Origin: Trypanosoma brucei gambiense DAL972
Taxonomy: Eukaryota > Euglenozoa > Kinetoplastea > Trypanosomatida > Trypanosomatidae
Direction: 5' to 3'
NCBI RefSeq assembly: GCF_000210295.1
Contig: NC_026743.1
Location: 3,038,001-3,102,000 of the forward strand
Length of the DNA: 64,000 nucleotides
Part shown: positions 31,002 to 41,402 of the stretch, piece after piece
How positions within the stretch are numbered: the first letter of the stretch is position 1
Layout of the letters: each line of letters opens with the position of its first letter
Position numbers and translations under genes: made by a program
Notes under the pieces: model-generated
What the model was told of the DNA's origin: nothing
Database searches by the model: none
What the model saw: only the letters and a program-made list of their open reading frames with translations

Positions 31002-32759
31002 TTACGCCTTCTTTGCCTTTCTGTTTTTGTAACACTGACAGCAAAGCGCAACGGATATGGCACCTACAAAGATAAGCAGAAGAAATGTCGCAAGGAGGAA
31101 GCGAAACAACACTTGAAGCAAAGTGCAGTCCGGCCAAACCTGCCCCTGAACCGACTGCATCACGTATGTAACAAAGGGCGTGGGGTAGGTTGGGGGGTAG
31201 TGTCGGTCGGGAATGCCAGTACCACGTTCGTCACGTTCTTGGCGAAACATGGTTTCACATTCTTGTTGTTTAGCTAATGTGGCATCCTCAATCCACCCAT
31301 ACTCGTTTGCCTTTGCTTTGTATAGTTGACAACCCGACTTATGTGTAAGGGCACTAAGCGGCAGCGTTAGGTGCAGGGCCACTGCTCCATTTTCAGGAAT
31401 GCTGTGAATTAGAATGGAAGCGTTCACATCCCTCTCGAATTGCTCTCGACGTTCCTCGTGCGCCCTTGTCTCTGACAACTCAAACCGAGCCTTTGAATTC
31501 GCTGTTAACTTCAACACACCGAAGTTACGCTCAACATAAACCCCAACCCGTCGTCTGCTCGGAAACAGAGACGTGAGGATTGTTGGCAGCGCAACGAAAC
31601 TAGCCGTGCTATGCGTGAACCCAGAACTTGTGGCCTCTATAATGGGATATCCAAGTGTCCTCATGGCGGCTTTTCGGGTGTCCATCCCGATTTCACCCAA
31701 GTGGACGTCACCACTCATAAAGATTACCCGATCAGTCCGGAACTGCCGCAGTAGTGCAAAGAGTCGGTCACGGGATCGGGGGAAGGCAGCCCAGCTTTCC
31801 GACACCTTCTCGTCTAACATAATTTGCACACCATTTGCTACCACCGTAAGAGCACAACGCTCACGACCGGTCGCTGGGTTACGCCCCGCCACGTCGTCCC
31901 TAAGTCGCTCTTCCAGCCACTGCCACTGTGTTTCACCTAACATATTTCCACTCCGAGTAGCGTTGGATGGATCTCTGAAGTATCGCGCGTCCAGTAGCAG
32001 AAAACAAAAAGCGTTATCATAAAAATGTTTCATTACATTTACCGCAGCGGTTGCTGCGGTGTCACTGCCAGCCGTAGAACTTAACAATTCAACTGGAACG
32101 GCCTCAAAGTGGTAAACTCCTTGCCGCTTTCTCCTTGGATCAGTGCGAGGCACTCCCAGAAAGTCTAAATAGAACTGCTGCATCGCGTCCTTGTCGGAGA
32201 ATTCTGCTCCCCCGTCATTCTTTCCCATGTCATGATCATCCCATACGCCGATGACGCGATGCTCCTCCCCTTCCCCTTCCACACGTTTGCCAACCTCTTC
32301 ACTAGAAGATGGAATGTTAGTACGTTTTCGCTTAGCAACGCAAGTGTGGCGGAAAGCAACGTATTGCGGGGCGTTAGCTTGATGGACAAACTTGGCCTGT
32401 GCAGCCTTTAAGTCAAGTGGCGGTGGAGTTTTCCGGAGTATCACAGTTCTGTCCGCGTACACGGCGTCACCAGTCCATATCAGTGCATCTACCGGGCGCC
32501 GCGAAATGCATTGTCCCATTTGCTTGTCTACGGAGCCGCTGAGGCGTTGCTCAACCGTAGTGGCGATGACGTCCCAGTAGTTTTGATCACCGTCGTGTCG
32601 GTTACAACTGAGAAACACAGCCTGCCCCACGGTGTGGTTTATCCCATACACCTCAGCACCAATGCTTCTCCGCACCGTTGATTGAAGTGCCAACAGAATG
32701 AAGGCGATCAAAACCATTAAAACAACCGGTGCCGTTCTGTAAACGCCTCGCCTTAACAT
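31002..32759 (-). CDS. PhoD-like metallophosphatase, membrane-anchored
   Basis: A 585-residue protein of the PhoD/alkaline-phosphatase-D type. An N-terminal hydrophobic helix (about 10-28) is a signal anchor or signal peptide. The catalytic domain (about 45-450) carries the metal motifs TGDAVYAD (Asp98), GVWDDHDMG (Asp174, Asp175, His176, Asp177) and MSGDVHLGE (Asp351, His353), with QWQWLEERL between them. A second membrane helix lies near the C-terminus (about 545-572) before a short basic tail. The family removes phosphate from phosphodiesters and monoesters using calcium and iron or similar metals. The substrate here is unknown. The domain is predicted to face the lumen or outside, giving an ecto- or endomembrane phosphatase. 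Family assignment is strong; location is inferred. Confidence 0.9.
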   Translation of the reverse strand: MLRRGVYRTAPVVLMVLIAFILLALQSTVRRSIGAEVYGINHTVGQAVFLSCNRHDGDQNYWDVIATTVEQRLSGSVDKQMGQCISRRPVDALIWTGDAVYADRTVILRKTPPPLDLKAAQAKFVHQANAPQYVAFRHTCVAKRKRTNIPSSSEEVGKRVEGEGEEHRVIGVWDDHDMGKNDGGAEFSDKDAMQQFYLDFLGVPRTDPRRKRQGVYHFEAVPVELLSSTAGSDTAATAAVNVMKHFYDNAFCFLLLDARYFRDPSNATRSGNMLGETQWQWLEERLRDDVAGRNPATGRERCALTVVANGVQIMLDEKVSESWAAFPRSRDRLFALLRQFRTDRVIFMSGDVHLGEIGMDTRKAAMRTLGYPIIEATSSGFTHSTASFVALPTILTSLFPSRRRVGVYVERNFGVLKLTANSKARFELSETRAHEERREQFERDVNASILIHSIPENGAVALHLTLPLSALTHKSGCQLYKAKANEYGWIEDATLAKQQECETMFRQERDERGTGIPDRHYPPTYPTPFVTYVMQSVQGQVWPDCTLLQVLFRFLLATFLLLIFVGAISVALCCQCYKNRKAKKA

Positions 32760-33876
32760 TCTTTTCTTCGGTCTACTTGACCCCTCTCCCGCGTTATTTA
32801 TGACCGCTTAAACGTTGGAAAATCTCAAAAAAAAAAAAAAGACTCGATAAAAGACCCACCAGCATGCATTTGCACTGGCTTTATTCAGATGATATTCCCA
32901 GTAAACAAAAAGTTATGATAAAACTAGGACCGGGCAACTAAAACGTCACTAAATGGGCACGGAACTCAATTCACACTCAAACCAGGTCCATGTAGCGTCA
33001 AATTGTATCGACTTTATCAGCGCACGTCTGTGTGATCGGTGACACAATTGAAATCTACACAATCATGGTAATGCGTGTCACCTGCTTCAACCAAAGCCAC
33101 TTCTCCCAATTCAACACCATCGTCGCTTCGGGTGGAAACAGGGGAGAAAAAGCGATTTCCATATGTGATAAATTGGTGTTTGTCCTTCACAGTTTTTTCG
33201 TCCCTCACCCCCCCCAAATAAAAAAACAACAATTTTTAACAGTGTGATCATGAAAAAACAAAAACACACTTGCGCTCGTCACTACATCATGCATGCCCGC
33301 ACTGACTTCTTCTATCCCCCCTTTTTTTTTTCATTTCACACGTATATTTTTAAAGGGGTACGCGAGCATAGACAACTTTGCGTATGGTTATTTTGGTACG
33401 CTTTGGTGATGAGTGTGTTCAGATGATCGGCGCCCTCGCCCTACCTGCCATACATATACCATTGGTACTTATCCATACATGTATGTCTTTGCTTTTCTAC
33501 GTATCATTTCGTTCGCACATGCCTTTGCAGAGATGTGAGGAAAAAGTGTTTGAAGTCAGGTGGGAATTGCTTGTGGTGAATCTTTCGGAGAAACACGCAA
33601 ACAAATAACAGTGATGATAATTGTTCTAACATTCACATGGAAACATGTGGTTTAGCCAACGAAGAGGTGTGCGCGCTCGAGGGGCGCTGAAAATGTTCTC
33701 CAACCCAGTGCCCTGGCCCATGACGTCACATTGCCATCACCAAATTTTCTAGAAGGAATGCAATAGACAAAGAGCAACTAAAAAAAAAAAAGCAAACAAA
33801 AAAACAAAATATAAACACATTACGTTGTAGAGAAGACGAAATTAGCATTGTATTCGATTTTCGAAGTCTAATATAT
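32760..33876. other. Intergenic region
   Basis: About 1.1 kb of UTR-like sequence with A and T runs. It holds the PhoD 5' UTR and the 3' UTR of the coiled-coil gene. I see no gene. Confidence 0.55.
32824..32841 (-). promoter_or_regulatory. Candidate trans-splice acceptor for the PhoD-like gene
   Basis: A run of about 14 T on the minus strand (plus-strand A run 32827-32840) is followed at once by G then AG at 32824-32825. This would give a short 5' UTR of about 64 nt. Confidence 0.5.
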
Positions 33877-35193
33877 CTAGTGAGCCAATAGTGACATCTG
33901 TTTTTTCAGTGCCTTCCATTCTAGTTTCTCCTTCTCAAGAACAGTAACTGCATTCGTTGCCTCCTTGAGCTTCGTCTCTTGCCTCTTGACATTAATATCG
34001 TGCTCTTTGAGCCGCTTGGCGACATCCTCTTCCAACTCCTCGTACCGCCTGTGCATCCTTAGAGCATACCTTTCCATGGTTGCCACTTGCCTGCGGAGGC
34101 CGTCCAGTTCCGGATCGTTGGAGACTCGGGGGAGATATTCCCCCGTGAACCTCGCCGGATCTGTCGTTCTAGTTGCATTTGTTTCGACTGGGCTCAGTAT
34201 TTCTTCACCATTCACCAAACGTGGCGATGCAAGTTCCTGCTTCTCAGTATCAGCTTCCACTCGCACCGACGTGCCGTCGCCCTTTTCATCTCCGCACTTC
34301 TTTTCACCTTCCAGCGGATCGGAGTGCCGATTCTCTGCAATCAATAAGTTACCGTTGAGCAACAGTCCATTGTTTTGAGATGTTTTGTTGTGCCTGCGCA
34401 GCCGACTCTGAAGCTCACTGCGCTCTTCAAGTGCACGTTGGATGGCAATTCGGAGTTCCGCCACCTCCGCTTCTGCTGCCTCTCCCATAGCTTGCAACAT
34501 GCTGCGGCCGCTGCGTTGCATACTTCCCACTTCCTGTTTATATTCGTGTTCGATGCGGCTCAGAGTCCTTTCCTGCAACACCATCTGCTGTGTATATGTT
34601 TCTATGCACTCCACCTGCATGGCGAGTTCTACTTCACGATCACGAGCCATTCGGCTCATCTTGCGAATACTTTGGTGGAACACGGTGGCGGGGTGATCTA
34701 GGGCGTGCGACATGCTGCTTCGGAAAAAGCGGTAGATGCCGTTCGCATTGCGGCGTAATAAGTTGATGTTCTCCCATTCCTCAACCGATGGCGTACAGTC
34801 GCATTCCGTGTCGTTATTCAATTCCTCGTCTGACTGCGTGCGCGACTTTCCCAATGCCGTTTCCACATCACTGAGTTGCTGCAACAACATGTCCCGACGC
34901 CTCTGCTGGTGAAGGAGTTGCGTTTTCCTTTCGAAAAGCATGCCCTCGAGCATATCGAGGTGCTCGATGGAGTGTAAATAACTCCGCACGGCATCCGTCT
35001 CAGCGTTGACTTCCTTTACTCGTTCCAAAATCATTCCCTTTTTTCTATCTAAATCGTTGATCTGATCTTTCAGCTGGCTAAGGAGGGATTCCTTTTGCCT
35101 TTGCTCTACTTCCATGTCCTCCTCTCTCTGTTTTAAAGCTGCAAGCTTTTGTTGAGCAGCTTTAATTTTTCTTTCCAACTCATCGTCTTTCAT
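33877..35193 (-). CDS. Coiled-coil protein of unknown function
   Basis: A 438-residue protein dominated by charged heptad-type helices at about 1-125, 175-275 and 365-435. The stretch between about 285 and 355 looks disordered and rich in Glu, Asp, Asn and Thr. There is no signal peptide, membrane helix or catalytic motif. The pattern suits a cytoskeletal or flagellar structural component, but this is only a guess from composition. It starts at the first ATG of the frame and lies in the minus-strand array between PhoD and the dynein light chain. Confidence 0.8.
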   Translation of the reverse strand: MKDDELERKIKAAQQKLAALKQREEDMEVEQRQKESLLSQLKDQINDLDRKKGMILERVKEVNAETDAVRSYLHSIEHLDMLEGMLFERKTQLLHQQRRRDMLLQQLSDVETALGKSRTQSDEELNNDTECDCTPSVEEWENINLLRRNANGIYRFFRSSMSHALDHPATVFHQSIRKMSRMARDREVELAMQVECIETYTQQMVLQERTLSRIEHEYKQEVGSMQRSGRSMLQAMGEAAEAEVAELRIAIQRALEERSELQSRLRRHNKTSQNNGLLLNGNLLIAENRHSDPLEGEKKCGDEKGDGTSVRVEADTEKQELASPRLVNGEEILSPVETNATRTTDPARFTGEYLPRVSNDPELDGLRRQVATMERYALRMHRRYEELEEDVAKRLKEHDINVKRQETKLKEATNAVTVLEKEKLEWKALKKQMSLLAH

Positions 35194-35933
35194 TCTGTGT
35201 AGTGGAGCCGCAAGACTGAAACCCTAGTGCTCTCCGTCAACGGTACTTTTTAAAAAAAAAAAGAAATGTAATCTATAACCTGTTGGGGGCTGTTGCTGCT
35301 ACGAGATGTTACATGAGTACATCAAATACAAACAAACATATACATAATAAAGCAGAAGAGATGGAGGAATACAAGACTTGAGACTTACGCATGCACCAAA
35401 CAAGGTGCAAAAATAAATGACCTCTTTGAGAAGCGTAGAGATTCCTCACCACGGTTAACAACAAGGTGGGGAAGGGTGGGAAGGGGAGAGGAAGTAGTCG
35501 TTGGTGTCTGAGGAGGATGGGGAATAAATAACTGTATTATCTAATCACTCCTCTTCCGCCTCTTTATTTCCTCCTTTTCATGTAATATGTACATTTAATG
35601 TCCAAAAAAAAAAAAAGAAACACACACACACACACACACAAGGGCGAAGGCTAAGAAGGTTAGAGAAGTGTGGCTTTTATCTGCCTGCTTACATGCGGAA
35701 AACGAGGAGAGTTTAAGCGGGCACATCGCACCAGAAAAATCCAATGCATATCCCCTCGCTCTTATCTACTTGAACACTCTAATCGTAGATGAAATGTAAC
35801 CTTTAAAAGCCAGTAAAGCTTCTCAACAAAGAACTGCTAGCACCAACTTTGTACCCGACAGCACTCTTCTTCTTTTTTTTTTTCCTCGCCTCATTCCTCA
35901 ACTAATAAAACCTCATAACGCAACTCAGTTACT
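35194..35933. other. Intergenic region with (CA)n repeat
   Basis: 740 bases of UTR sequence. It contains an A run then about ten CA units at 35620-35640 and a T run near 35873-35882. I see no gene. Confidence 0.6.
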
Positions 35934-36290
35934 CTACGCATTTACACCATTTGCATTGGGGACAGCATCTCCACTCTCCACCTGCTGAATGACAATCAGG
36001 AGATATTTCGTGTCGGGTGCGACGAGTACTTCATGTTTTTTCGTCCGAACGCGAAGGAAGAGAAGTTCATTGTTGTTATCTATTTCAAGCACAGCATTTC
36101 GGGCTTTCATGGCTAAACTTTGGAACAATGCACTGTACTGCACTGCGAGGAGCCGTGAGTGCTCTTGAAACGTGTGACGAATGGGGATTCCATCCGTGTT
36201 GACGATGATTATACCCTGAACACCTGGATGGTTTGTAATTTGCTTCAGTAGTTCTTCAATGTCGCCGCTCCCGCCTCCAATTGCAGCCAT
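35934..36290 (-). CDS. Dynein light chain, roadblock/LC7 type
   Basis: A 118-residue roadblock/LC7 domain protein. The typical pattern is clear: an N-terminal helix with EELLKQITNHPGVQG (12-26), the strand IIIVNTDGIPIRHTF (27-41), a central helix and the closing strands LLFLRVRTKKHEVLVAPD and YLLIVIQ. These proteins dimerise and bind the dynein intermediate chain in cytoplasmic or axonemal/IFT dynein. With a flagellated host either role is possible. The length is slightly above the usual 96-105 residues because of a short Gly-rich start and an Asn/Ala-rich tail. Confidence 0.93.
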   Translation of the reverse strand: MAAIGGGSGDIEELLKQITNHPGVQGIIIVNTDGIPIRHTFQEHSRLLAVQYSALFQSLAMKARNAVLEIDNNNELLFLRVRTKKHEVLVAPDTKYLLIVIQQVESGDAVPNANGVNA

Positions 36291-37019
36291 TTTTGCTTAA
36301 GTGTATCCTTGTTCTTTTTTTTTTTCTCTCCACCCTTCCTTTAGGTTTCGTTTTCTTCTCGTAGACCCCGCTTGGGTCCCCTTTTCTTTTCTGTGATTGT
36401 ATGATTTGCGCTTATGGTTGCGCCACCTCTCCAATTGAGTGTGGTGAACCTGCTGATGTCGAAGGAAGAATTAAGGCAAAGGTAACAAATCTGATATAGT
36501 TTTATAAGAAGGGCATTACTAAAGCGTACATATACGCAACATTTCCCTCTCCCTCGTAATTGACGGGTGACACACAAGTACGATATGTAGAAGTTAAACA
36601 AACAAATAAACACACACAGATAGACACACACCGTAAGGGGAGAGAGTATTATTTAATGGTGATTAAACCTCACTTTATCAGATGTAAACACACCACTTGC
36701 GGAACCTCACTGGGGTTCATGTAGAAGTGGCGCCTCTGTACACGCAATGAGGCATCGTACTCGCTTTTAATTCTCTTTCTTTTTTTTTCCTCACAGAAAA
36801 AAAAACTATATGCACACCATTTAATCCAAGGTTATACACCTATGAAACCGATGGTGTTGCCGTTAAACGTGTTGGTATATCATTTCGATGCTATAACTGC
36901 CAGGGAAATTGATGGTACGGTGGCAAAATAACGCTCTTCAGGCAGTTGCGAGACACTCCAAAATTTGTGAGTTGGTTGCGAGGGCGACATTCAGACATTC
37001 TGGCAATATATATATATAT

Positions 37020-37050
<31 letters not shown>

Positions 37051-37131
37051 CAAATATAACCCATCAGCAACAGTGCGGAATAGATGGATATCACAGCAAC
37101 GTGTACCACACCATTTCTCCTCCCCCCCGCT
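36291..37131. other. Intergenic region with compound microsatellite
   Basis: About 840 bases between the roadblock gene and the carrier gene, likely carrier 3' side on the right and roadblock 5' UTR on the left. It holds the compound AT/CA/TA repeat listed separately. I see no gene. Confidence 0.6.
37006..37050. repeat. Compound (AT)n(CA)n(TA)n microsatellite
   Basis: About 15 bases of AT, ten of CA and twenty of TA in a row, about 80 bases from the 3' end of the carrier gene. Likely length-variable. Confidence 0.95.
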
Positions 37132-38337
37132 TCATATTTGTTTCCAGAGTTCTCGGTCACTTCCGAGCTTCGTTAACTCAAATACTGACGAGAAAACCAC
37201 GCCACCCACAACTGATGCTCCTACGTTTGCAACAGTACCCTTAAGCAACCCTCGCCATCCCTCCGCTGATAAAAGGTCACATACTACAGTACGCAAAGAG
37301 GTGTACTGGGCGCCCTTGACAGCGCCAGAAACTGTAGGGAGAGCCTGCATCCTCGTATGTAGCACATCAACGGGATTAAATAAGAACGATGTTACGCAAC
37401 TTGCGACCACACCCGCAAAGGCGTTCAGTGCGGGGTTGTCTGTTGGGGAAAGAAGCCAATTTTGCTGCCATGGTGACTTTTTCTCCTCAACGAGGCTCAT
37501 CTCCCGCTCCCAGCGCGAGAGGGTTGGTTCTGCCATTGTATATAGAATAGCTTTTGACCTGCTGTAGAGTGCCCACCACACGCCACTTGCGGGGAGTGTC
37601 ATGATACCGGGCAGAAGCCCAGCGTAGAGACCACGCAATTTGTATCGAGCAGTGCCCCAACTTGTACCGACGCCGGGTTGCTTGTAGAGATTACTGACCT
37701 CCCGTAAAGTGTCACGGAGTGATCCGTAGGTGTTGCTGCTACTCATGCCATACCCCGCAGTCATTTGGCGGTTGCACACAACCACAATGGGAGTTACAAG
37801 AAGAAGTGATGCTAGCTCCCCCGCCATGCCACCCACAGCTGCTGAGAAACTGTTGGTCCGGAAATCACGGCCGCGCTCAGGAGCAACGTTCGCGTCGGCG
37901 AATGCGACATCCAGTGCCTCTTTCGTCCACTCCATCGTGTGGAGATAGACCAGTTCGCCTATAAGGTTTCCTATCATTGCCGCCCCAACACCACGATAAA
38001 TAGCCCGAAGACCCCTCACTTTCTTACTCGAGTTGTTGCCACCGCCCACTTCACCACGGTATGCAGAGGCTATGATGGAGAATACGGATGGAGGTTTCGC
38101 TTCCCTTGTGATGCGCTTACGGGATATGGCAAGGTAAAGTGGATGCAGCAGCAACGTTCGTAGCATTGCGTTAAAGCTGACTAACACAAACCATGTATCT
38201 TTGTGAAGATCAGAGAAACTGCGGTTCACTGCATTTCTAGACAGTGACGTTGGTGACGGTGCGCTAGACGGATACTCAACCTTTGATGAACTACCAGATG
38301 TAATGTCGTCAACGGCAGCGATGTTGGTGATACTCAT
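37132..38337 (-). CDS. Divergent mitochondrial carrier family protein
   Basis: A 401-residue protein with three tandem carrier repeats (about 50-145, 160-270, 300-390), each with two hydrophobic helices. The carrier signature P-x-[DE]-x-x-[KR] is intact only in the third repeat (NPVDVLHTR, Pro322, Asp324). The first (HPLYLAISR, Pro66) and second (TPIVVVCNR, Pro183) keep the proline but have lost the acidic residue, so the matrix salt-bridge network would be incomplete. An N-terminal Ser-rich extension of about 45 residues and a long loop at about 270-300 are unusual. It probably sits in a mitochondrial membrane. Transported solute, or a non-transport role as in degenerate carriers of the outer membrane, cannot be told from sequence. 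Confidence 0.85.
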   Translation of the reverse strand: MSITNIAAVDDITSGSSSKVEYPSSAPSPTSLSRNAVNRSFSDLHKDTWFVLVSFNAMLRTLLLHPLYLAISRKRITREAKPPSVFSIIASAYRGEVGGGNNSSKKVRGLRAIYRGVGAAMIGNLIGELVYLHTMEWTKEALDVAFADANVAPERGRDFRTNSFSAAVGGMAGELASLLLVTPIVVVCNRQMTAGYGMSSSNTYGSLRDTLREVSNLYKQPGVGTSWGTARYKLRGLYAGLLPGIMTLPASGVWWALYSRSKAILYTMAEPTLSRWEREMSLVEEKKSPWQQNWLLSPTDNPALNAFAGVVASCVTSFLFNPVDVLHTRMQALPTVSGAVKGAQYTSLRTVVCDLLSAEGWRGLLKGTVANVGASVVGGVVFSSVFELTKLGSDRELWKQI

Positions 38338-38907
38338 CTAACTTAATGTGAGGACGTCCACTATGTTTTTTTTTTTTAAAGGTGAAAACAAACACACACC
38401 GTTCCCAATTTATGTGTACAATGCTGAAGGGTACAAGAGACAACTTTTTTTATTGATTTTTTTTGTTTTTAATAAAGTAGGGAGGGGGGGGGGCAAAGCA
38501 GCGCTAGTCCCGAGCCCAATAAAAATGTCATTTGATTAACTGCATGCAAAGACAGGTAAACGAAGTGGGGCTAAAAGGGGAAAAGGAGCGGAAGGAAAGG
38601 TTCCGCCTCCTCCCTCCGACTCCCAAAGTTTATTGGATTTTCACTGTTATCGATATCGCTAAAGCTGCTAAAAAAAATATGTTCGCAGACAAGAGAGGGC
38701 AAATGTGAGCCTCACATTGAAAAATAAACTCCATAAATCCGTTTTGTACTCTACAAAAAAAAAACAGCCATAGAGCTGTTGTCAGCGCTGCAAGCAGTGG
38801 TAAACACATATGCCCAGCATCAGATAATGCAAGTACTTGTGTGTACCACACTTTCCTAACCTCCCCCCCTTTTCTCTTTAGATGTGACAGGTAAGCTGTT
38901 TTATCAC
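38338..38907. other. Intergenic region
   Basis: 570 bases of UTR sequence with T runs and a ten-base G run at 38484-38493. A small hydrophobic minus-strand frame (38630-38851) starts at GTG and is not supported. Confidence 0.55.
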
Positions 38908-40365
38908 CTACTCGACTACCACAACCTCATTGTCAAGAACGCGTCCGTTCCCAATGATCAGAGGCTCTTCCTTCAAATTTTTAATAACCACATTCCCTCT
39001 AACGGAAACGTCGGCACCAAATTCCACCAATCCACGGACGGTAAGTGATGTGCATTGTCGCAAGGATGGCACTCCTCCCTTCACAAGCTTTTCGAATCCG
39101 TCAATCATCTTGTAATGCTCACCGTCAAGATCAATAGCTGGTGGCTTTCCATTTCGCTCCTCACACAGAACAAGACGCTGATCCTCCGTCACCTGATACG
39201 CATCAGACCTTAACGCAAGTAGATCACTGCAAGTCTTCACAGGTGCAAACCGTTCCCTTGGAACCACTACTGCTTCCGATCTATCAAATAGAGAAATTGC
39301 GGCACCCATCGCCACCTCCAGCTGGTACACCTTCGTTGATTGACTGTCCTGCGGGTTCACCGTCTTGGGGTTTCGCATCACTGGAAGCCGCAGCACTCCC
39401 AACTGCTCGTCCATCATCTTCTTCAATTCCATGAGATTTATCCAAATGTTGTTCGTATTAAAGAAACAGTGCTTCGCGATGTTTTGAAAGCTATCCTCAT
39501 CTTCTTTTGGACACTGAGCAGATTCGCGAAGAACAAAACGTCGTCGCGTTTGTCCAGTAGTCTCGTCAATGACATCCTTGTACGCCAAGTGGCCTCCCTT
39601 TTTGTCTGACTCCGTACGGCGACACACCTCCATGAGAAACCCCAGCTGTTTTTCGTGCATATAGTCCAGAAGCCTCACATCTAGTGTCGCGCCAAGGTTG
39701 TCTCCGTTTGATATAAACATGTAGCGGTAGCCTTTGCCCAACAGGTAATCCAACTTACCACTACTGTAAAGCACCGTATATACGTCCCCGTGTCCTGGTG
39801 GTACCCACTCGCACGTTGGGTCAGCCTCGTAGGTGACGGGAAAGAAATTGTCTTGCCTTATCTTGGGCACTCTGTTTTGCATGAGTTCGATGTCTGAGTC
39901 AAACACCTCGTACAAGGTGGGATACTTCCGAAGAAAATCCTTAGTTTCTCCCGATGTGGAAAACGAGTTCATCAGCATAAACGGCACGTTACAGTTACGC
40001 ACTTGACGAAAATGCTCCAATTGCAGGGCTGTGAAGTCAAGAAACGTCTGGCCATTCTTCATCTGTAGCAGGCTCTTGGGGCCGTTCAACCCCATCCCGG
40101 TACCAAGACCGCCGTTGAGTTTAAGAACGACCGCTTGTCGCAGTAACGCAGTGTTTTCTCCCTTCGTTTCGATACCCTGAAGGAAGGGAAGAGATTCCAC
40201 CGGAGATATTGACTTCTCGGGTATATAGCCGGTTTCTCCTTTCCGGACAAGAGCGTGTTGGATGAGGAAAATATGAATACACTTCTCCTCAACACCTGAT
40301 GCCTGCATTTTTTCCAAGCAGGCCAAAGCTGCCCCTGAAAAGGCTGAAGGAGGGTTTAGCGGCAT
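38908..40365 (-). CDS. UGP: UDP-glucose pyrophosphorylase (UTP-glucose-1-phosphate uridylyltransferase)
   Basis: Makes UDP-glucose from glucose 1-phosphate and UTP, feeding galactose and glycoconjugate synthesis. The frame is open to 40503 from a TTG, but the first ATG at 40363-40365 gives 485 residues, the usual size for the trypanosome enzyme. The upstream extension is a run of cysteines coded by a TTG/TGT repeat, and a likely splice acceptor at 40442-40443 would cut it off. The nucleotide loop LNGGLGTGMGLNGPK is at 83-97 counted from this ATG, with the catalytic-loop Lys97. The C-terminal part (about 400-485) has the repeating strands of the left-handed beta-helix domain typical of UGPs. 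No C-terminal SKL-type glycosomal signal is present. The T. brucei enzyme has, as I recall, been reported in glycosomes. Confidence 0.95.
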   Translation of the reverse strand: MPLNPPSAFSGAALACLEKMQASGVEEKCIHIFLIQHALVRKGETGYIPEKSISPVESLPFLQGIETKGENTALLRQAVVLKLNGGLGTGMGLNGPKSLLQMKNGQTFLDFTALQLEHFRQVRNCNVPFMLMNSFSTSGETKDFLRKYPTLYEVFDSDIELMQNRVPKIRQDNFFPVTYEADPTCEWVPPGHGDVYTVLYSSGKLDYLLGKGYRYMFISNGDNLGATLDVRLLDYMHEKQLGFLMEVCRRTESDKKGGHLAYKDVIDETTGQTRRRFVLRESAQCPKEDEDSFQNIAKHCFFNTNNIWINLMELKKMMDEQLGVLRLPVMRNPKTVNPQDSQSTKVYQLEVAMGAAISLFDRSEAVVVPRERFAPVKTCSDLLALRSDAYQVTEDQRLVLCEERNGKPPAIDLDGEHYKMIDGFEKLVKGGVPSLRQCTSLTVRGLVEFGADVSVRGNVVIKNLKEEPLIIGNGRVLDNEVVVVE

Positions 40366-40441
40366 CGTGTGACACAACAGCACACACTGACACCGTTCCG
40401 AGGTATCTGATCTTATGAGTTTGCGTATTTTTCTGTTCGTT

Positions 40442-40495
40442 CTGAATTGTGTGTGCGTTTTTTTTTTTAAAAAACAACAACAACAACAACAACAA
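40442..40495 (-). promoter_or_regulatory. Candidate splice acceptor and (TTG)7/T tract for UGP
   Basis: On the minus strand a (TTG)7 repeat (plus-strand CAA, 40475-40495) runs into a T stretch, then an A run and an AC-rich stretch. The first AG after it is at 40442-40443. Splicing there gives a 5' UTR of about 76 nt and supports the ATG at 40365 over the longer TTG frame. Confidence 0.5.
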
Positions 40496-40856
40496 TCAAT
40501 CAATCAAACAAGCAACAAACATTCCAAGAAAAGGATGAGAGAAGGAAGTACACTAAGTGACAACAAGGAAAGCAAAAGGTCGCTACCACCACACACACAC
40601 ACATGTGCATACTTCCCCAATCACTGGTCATTTTACGTGAATTTTTCCTGTTGAAAATCATACTGCATTAAATTTATTCCCTCTAAAAGGAAACAACATA
40701 CGGTAACGCGAGAGTGACTTTAACTGGTCCTGCTGCTGTGTATTTGAAACTGCCACCACATCAGGACTGACGCACCGAGCGATTATTCCTTTTTTTTTTG
40801 TGTGTGTGAGTGTGTGTTCGTTAACCCCCCCCTACACACACACACACATTGAAACG

Positions 40857-41402
40857 CTATGTGGTCAAGTGTGCAAACATCTCATGGAGCTCATGCTCTC
40901 CAACCCCCTCTTCATCGTCGTCATCAATATCTTCCCATTCTTCATGTTGGCATATCTTATTACTAGCTTTTTTACCTGTTCGCAACAGGATAGCTTCCTC
41001 AATAGCACCGAGTTCCTTCCGGTGTTTTTCCTCCTGTTCCTTTTGCAACTGCCGAATGTACTTCCCTAATTCCCGCCGCTCCATCTTGGCATCTTCACCC
41101 TTCCTAATCCTCTGCCGTCGCACCTCCAGTTCCCGTGTGTGTTCCTTTAGCACCATCCGTTCGGCCGCTTGCCGCTTTAGGAGTTTGCTACGCTCCGTCC
41201 GCAAGGCTGCAAAAACGTCTTGATCGCGTTTACCTGACCGCTTGTGGCCAGTCATCTTTTTCATTCTCAATGGCACAGTTTTGACCCCACGAGCAGCCGC
41301 AATCACAGCAGCAACGGAATCCAAACAGCTACCCTTTTTAGCGCCCCTAACCTTCTTCTTGCGGAGGACACGGGAGTTACCCCCAACTCGGCGTTTGCCC
41401 AT
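40857..41402 (-). CDS. Small basic coiled-coil protein, nucleolar-like
   Basis: A 181-residue protein with an Arg/Lys-rich N-terminus (GKRRVGGNSRVLRKKKVRG), a charged central helix (about 65-150) and an acidic end (EEWEDIDDDDEEG, about 154-166). This basic-helix-acidic layout is common in ribosome biogenesis factors, and the first 20 residues would act as a nuclear/nucleolar signal. I do not recognise a specific family. It lies just downstream of UGP with about 490 bases between the coding regions. Confidence 0.75.
   Translation of the reverse strand: MGKRRVGGNSRVLRKKKVRGAKKGSCLDSVAAVIAAARGVKTVPLRMKKMTGHKRSGKRDQDVFAALRTERSKLLKRQAAERMVLKEHTRELEVRRQRIRKGEDAKMERRELGKYIRQLQKEQEEKHRKELGAIEEAILLRTGKKASNKICQHEEWEDIDDDDEEGVGEHELHEMFAHLTT

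Noticed and set aside
38908..40503. 531-residue form of UGP with a seven-cysteine N-terminus
   Set aside because: It begins with TTG, the cysteines come from a TTG/TGT repeat, and a likely splice acceptor lies downstream of it. The ATG at 40365 gives the normal length.
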